A stretch of 64,000 nucleotides of DNA from an uncultured Pontibacter sp. (GTDB lineage Bacteria > Bacteroidota > Bacteroidia > Cytophagales > Hymenobacteraceae): the NCBI GenBank assembly GCA_947499125.1, contig CANMMP010000005.1, positions 186,001 to 250,000 of the forward strand, given 5' to 3'. Positions 63,501 through 64,000 of the stretch are shown here, one piece after another. The position numbers were made by a program, and so were the translations under genes. Under the pieces are notes generated by a model. That model saw only the letters and a program-made list of their open reading frames with translations. It made no database searches and was not told where the DNA came from. The stretch's first letter is position 1, and each line of letters starts with the position of its first letter.

Positions 63501-64000
63501 TGTAACTGCAACCGGGGCAGGATCAACTACAATCACACTACGCACTACAAATAGTGCAGCCAGCTGTACTCCAGCCACTAGTTCGGTAACTTTAAAAGTT
63601 AATTTATTACCTTCAACAACTATAACAGCAGGTGGTGTAACTACTTTCTGCCAGGGAGGCTCTGTAGTATTAAATGCACCGGCAGGGACTGATTATACAT
63701 ATCAATGGTTCAGAAACGGAACAGAGATCACTTCCAATGGAACAAGTCAGCAATATACAGCCACTGAAACCGGTAACTATACTGTACAAGTAACTAACAG
63801 CGTAACAGGCTGTTTTGATACAACTCCTTCGGCTACAGTTGTTACAGTAAACCCTCAGCCAGCTGCAGCTATAACAGGTAGCGATCAGGCTAAATGTATA
63901 GGAGTCGGAAACTCAACATCTTTCACTGTAAGTGGTACATTCTCCGGTGGAACAGCGCAGTGGGTATCTTCAAACAATAGCTTCCAGATCCAGAATGCTG
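60544..64000 (+). CDS. Giant Ig-module surface protein, 5' part only
   Basis: The gene starts at ATG 60544 and stays open to the end of the window (at least 1152 codons), so the C-terminus is unseen. A long signal peptide with basic N-region and hydrophobic core (LLTLFLLFALLLVGQAVSAQ) ends near residue 40. About 150 residues of N-terminal domain (FRDEFSN ... GYEGYVVTTNS ... LYLDDFVITATC) follow, then Ig-like modules: seven with FCxGGSV or FCQGNSV starts (near 61400, 61946, 62416, 62634, 62850, 63106, 63640), and a second class (GTAxWxSSN) at about 61660, 63355 and 63885. Probably another T9SS-exported adhesin; this depends on the missing 3' end. Confidence 0.9.
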   Translation, partial: MKKNFTRLISRTDDVRQNLITLLTLFLLFALLLVGQAVSAQTTEPFRDEFSNSTQTTLGSYTRGNASITGGELQIIGLQGSTKGYEGYVVTTNSLTFYPGINYTISIRARAVDGNGRLEITSGSTPTAAGAASGNRILTSVTDNVTSTAFQTVSTAFTVTTAQTLFIGLYTQSTGNGADLYLDDFVITATCSSINLTISNPTAVCSPSSVDITSANVTAGSTSGLTFTYWTDAAATVPLNNPSALTASGTYYIKATRAPGCFVVQPVTVTIHTTPTASITTSTPTTFCTGGSVTLTAVANPASPASGNYTYQWRNNGTDIPTATGATYSATTSGNYSVVITSPQGNCPSAPSAPVTVTVLPQPSALVDGGPQILCVGANNTTTFTVSGTFGNGTAEWTSSNPAFEIQDPVYDSATGQATATVVATGTGNATITLSTSNTNASCNTASSNVVLTVNPLPIATITESGPTTFCDGGSVTLTANVGSSYLWSTGATTRAITVTESGSYSVQVTDANTCTSNPSESVEVIVNPVPATPATAGGEVCGQGEVTLTATVGQNGTVVRWYTAATGGTPVATGNSYTRPSLSATTEYYASSFNESTGCESERVAITATVNPLPVATITASGLTTFCQGGSVTLTASAGASWLWSNGATTQSINVTSSGSFSVVVTDAKGCQSVESAATIVTVNPLPIATITPDGPTTFCQGGSVTLTASGGSSYLWSNGATTPSIAVTASGNYTVQVTDGNSCTSAPSAPVTVTVNPLPTVTITPTGPLEFCQGNSVVLVPTALPDTDDFTYKWFDATDDTEVSDEENYVATASGSYYLVVTNQNGCQQTSQTLTVIVTEEVDQAVVTIAGSTTFCQGGSVTLNANKAPSGQVYTYQWLKDGAEIAGATLASLVVTDAGNYQVMVNKADEVCPAKVSAGITITVLPQPVATITSSNEEKCLENTTTFSVTGDFSGGTAQWLSSNSAFVISDPVYNATTGKATATVTATGAGSTTITLRTTNSAASCTPATSSVTLKVNLLPSTTITAGGVTTFCQGGSVVLNAPAGTDYTYQWFRNGTEITSNGTSQQYTATETGNYTVQVTNSVTGCFDTTPSATVVTVNPQPAAAITGSDQAKCIGVGNSTSFTVSGTFSGGTAQWVSSNNSFQIQNA

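Overview
The window looks like chromosome of a Bacteroidota bacterium, most likely Cytophagia/Hymenobacteraceae (Pontibacter-like; this rank is inferred from gene content only). Supporting signs are a SusC/SusD pair, type IX secretion (T9SS) sorting domains of both type A and type B, a PorP/SprF protein beside a giant adhesin, DUF2911 and CHASE3-kinase genes, weak or absent Shine-Dalgarno sequences, and a textbook Bacteroidota promoter (TTG, 19 nt, TAnnTTTG) in front of tRNA-Leu.

Layout. 0.3-4.9 kb: SusC/SusD nutrient uptake pair. 5.1-7.7 kb: rnhB, then a CHASE3 histidine kinase with its CheY-like regulator. 8.0-16.0 kb: housekeeping and envelope genes on the minus strand (methyltransferase, DUF2911 protein, MsbA-like ABC exporter, sodium/solute symporter, metallo-beta-lactamase-fold hydrolase). 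16.0-17.0 kb: an ORF-free tract full of small interspersed palindromes. 17.0-18.8 kb: likely operon thpR, cinA C-terminal domain, methyltransferase. 18.8-19.8 kb: PAP2 phosphatase and tRNA-Leu(CAG) with promoter and terminator. 20.1-24.6 kb: secreted proteins including a TPR metallopeptidase. 24.7-28.6 kb: RDD protein, ogt, a decayed copy of the dnaK 3' end, two AT-rich accessory genes, and dnaK itself; the 2.8 kb between the two dnaK ends looks like an inserted segment. 31-39.6 kb: polytopic membrane protein, T9SS subtilase, NYN-LOTUS protein, DUF1028 protein, M28 peptidase. 39.9-42.7 kb: queA and three small uncharacterised genes. 42.7-43.3 kb: nested palindromic repeats. 43.4-56.7 kb: PorP/SprF and a 4,127-residue Ig-module adhesin with a type B T9SS signal. 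57.2-59.8 kb: M14 carboxypeptidase. 60.5 kb to the window end: the 5' part of a second giant Ig-module surface protein.

Functionally, much of the window serves the cell envelope: polymer capture (SusCD), secreted peptidases (S8, M14, M28, TPR-gluzincin) and T9SS-dependent giant adhesins. The most unusual signals are the duplicated dnaK 3' end flanking accessory genes, the strongly over-represented word AA(C/G)TATA(A/G) in coding and non-coding DNA, the hierarchical repeat architecture of the giant adhesin, and the families of small palindromic repeats in intergenic regions. No CRISPR array, prophage, transposase or complete defence system was seen.
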